A stretch of DNA of 64,000 nt from Mesorhizobium carmichaelinearum (GTDB lineage: Bacteria; Pseudomonadota; Alphaproteobacteria; Rhizobiales; Rhizobiaceae), in the NCBI RefSeq assembly GCF_900199455.1, contig NZ_FZQR01000003.1:597850-661849 (forward strand). Direction: 5' to 3'. This document shows, piece after piece, positions 63,977 through 64,000 of this stretch. Both the position numbers and the translations under genes were made by a program. The notes below the pieces were generated by a model that did not search any database, was not told where the DNA came from, and saw only the letters and a list, made by a program, of their open reading frames with translations. Every line of letters begins with the position of its first letter. Position 1 is the stretch's first letter.

Positions 63977-64000
63977 GGACCGCCGCCCCCAAACCCTGCC

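Overview
The window looks like a chromosomal segment of an alphaproteobacterium of the order Hyphomicrobiales, most probably Mesorhizobium or a close relative. The evidence is high GC with strong third-position GC bias, rhizobial gene neighbourhoods (ppi/argJ/GNAT/mutT near secA; comF-grxC-nitrilase-DUF1178; SDR-HIG1-PduO-rhomboid-etfBA-hbd; tlpA/argH-lptM-lysA; a TIGR02302 protein), and short dispersed palindromic repeats of a kind I associate with Mesorhizobium (1774-1835, 8219-8275, 40191-40313). The species cannot be fixed from sequence alone. I found no rRNA, CRISPR array, intact insertion sequence or prophage.

Layout. 1-1.5 kb: the 5' part of a membrane sensor with HAMP, PAS and GAF domains. 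1.8-4.9 kb: ubiG, a flavin reductase with the remnant of its probable partner monooxygenase, and a divergent EamA/MarR pair with a two-copy operator. 4.9-7.3 kb: the comF-grxC-nitrilase-DUF1178 operon. 7.4-9.0 kb: a methyltransferase, an orphan Flp pilin and a small membrane protein. 9.0-11.5 kb: argJ-GNAT-mutT operon. 11.6-15 kb: an exported caspase-like protein and a divergent MFS/TetR pair with twin palindromes. 15-19 kb: parvulin isomerase and secA. 19.3-22 kb: polysaccharide flippase plus CelD-type GNAT. 22-28.4 kb is the most accessory-looking part: a coupled creatininase-like/beta-propeller exported pair, a coiled-coil orphan, an outer-membrane barrel protein, tRNA-Leu(CAA) and a DUF3616 protein.

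28.9-40.2 kb is mostly conserved core: a YqaA/DedA protein, dsbB, HNH nuclease, AlkA-like glycosylase, gluQRS, EamA, YihY, SDR, HIG1, PduO-type adenosyltransferase, rhomboid protease, etfB/etfA and 3-hydroxybutyryl-CoA dehydrogenase. 40.3-43.6 kb has a three-PAS GGDEF protein and an ECF sigma factor with its NrsF anti-sigma. 43.9-47.8 kb is a ferric iron ABC importer with a RirA-type motif. 47.9-52.3 kb is the ugpBAEC glycerol-3-phosphate importer. 52.5-56.2 kb has an EEP-family hydrolase and a frameshifted MHYT-PAS-GGDEF-EAL gene. 56.2-64 kb has tlpA, argH, lptM, lysA, a divergent ArsR/dehydratase pair and the TIGR02302 protein.

Themes: signal transduction (three sensor or c-di-GMP genes, MarR, TetR, ArsR, ECF/NrsF), nutrient uptake (iron, G3P, four drug/metabolite exporters or DMT carriers), redox folding (DsbB, TlpA, GrxC) and core amino-acid synthesis (ArgJ, ArgH, LysA). 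I see no obviously new multi-gene defence or secretion system. The most unusual items are the frameshifted c-di-GMP gene, the decayed monooxygenase next to its flavin reductase, the creatininase/propeller pair, and several well-formed operators.
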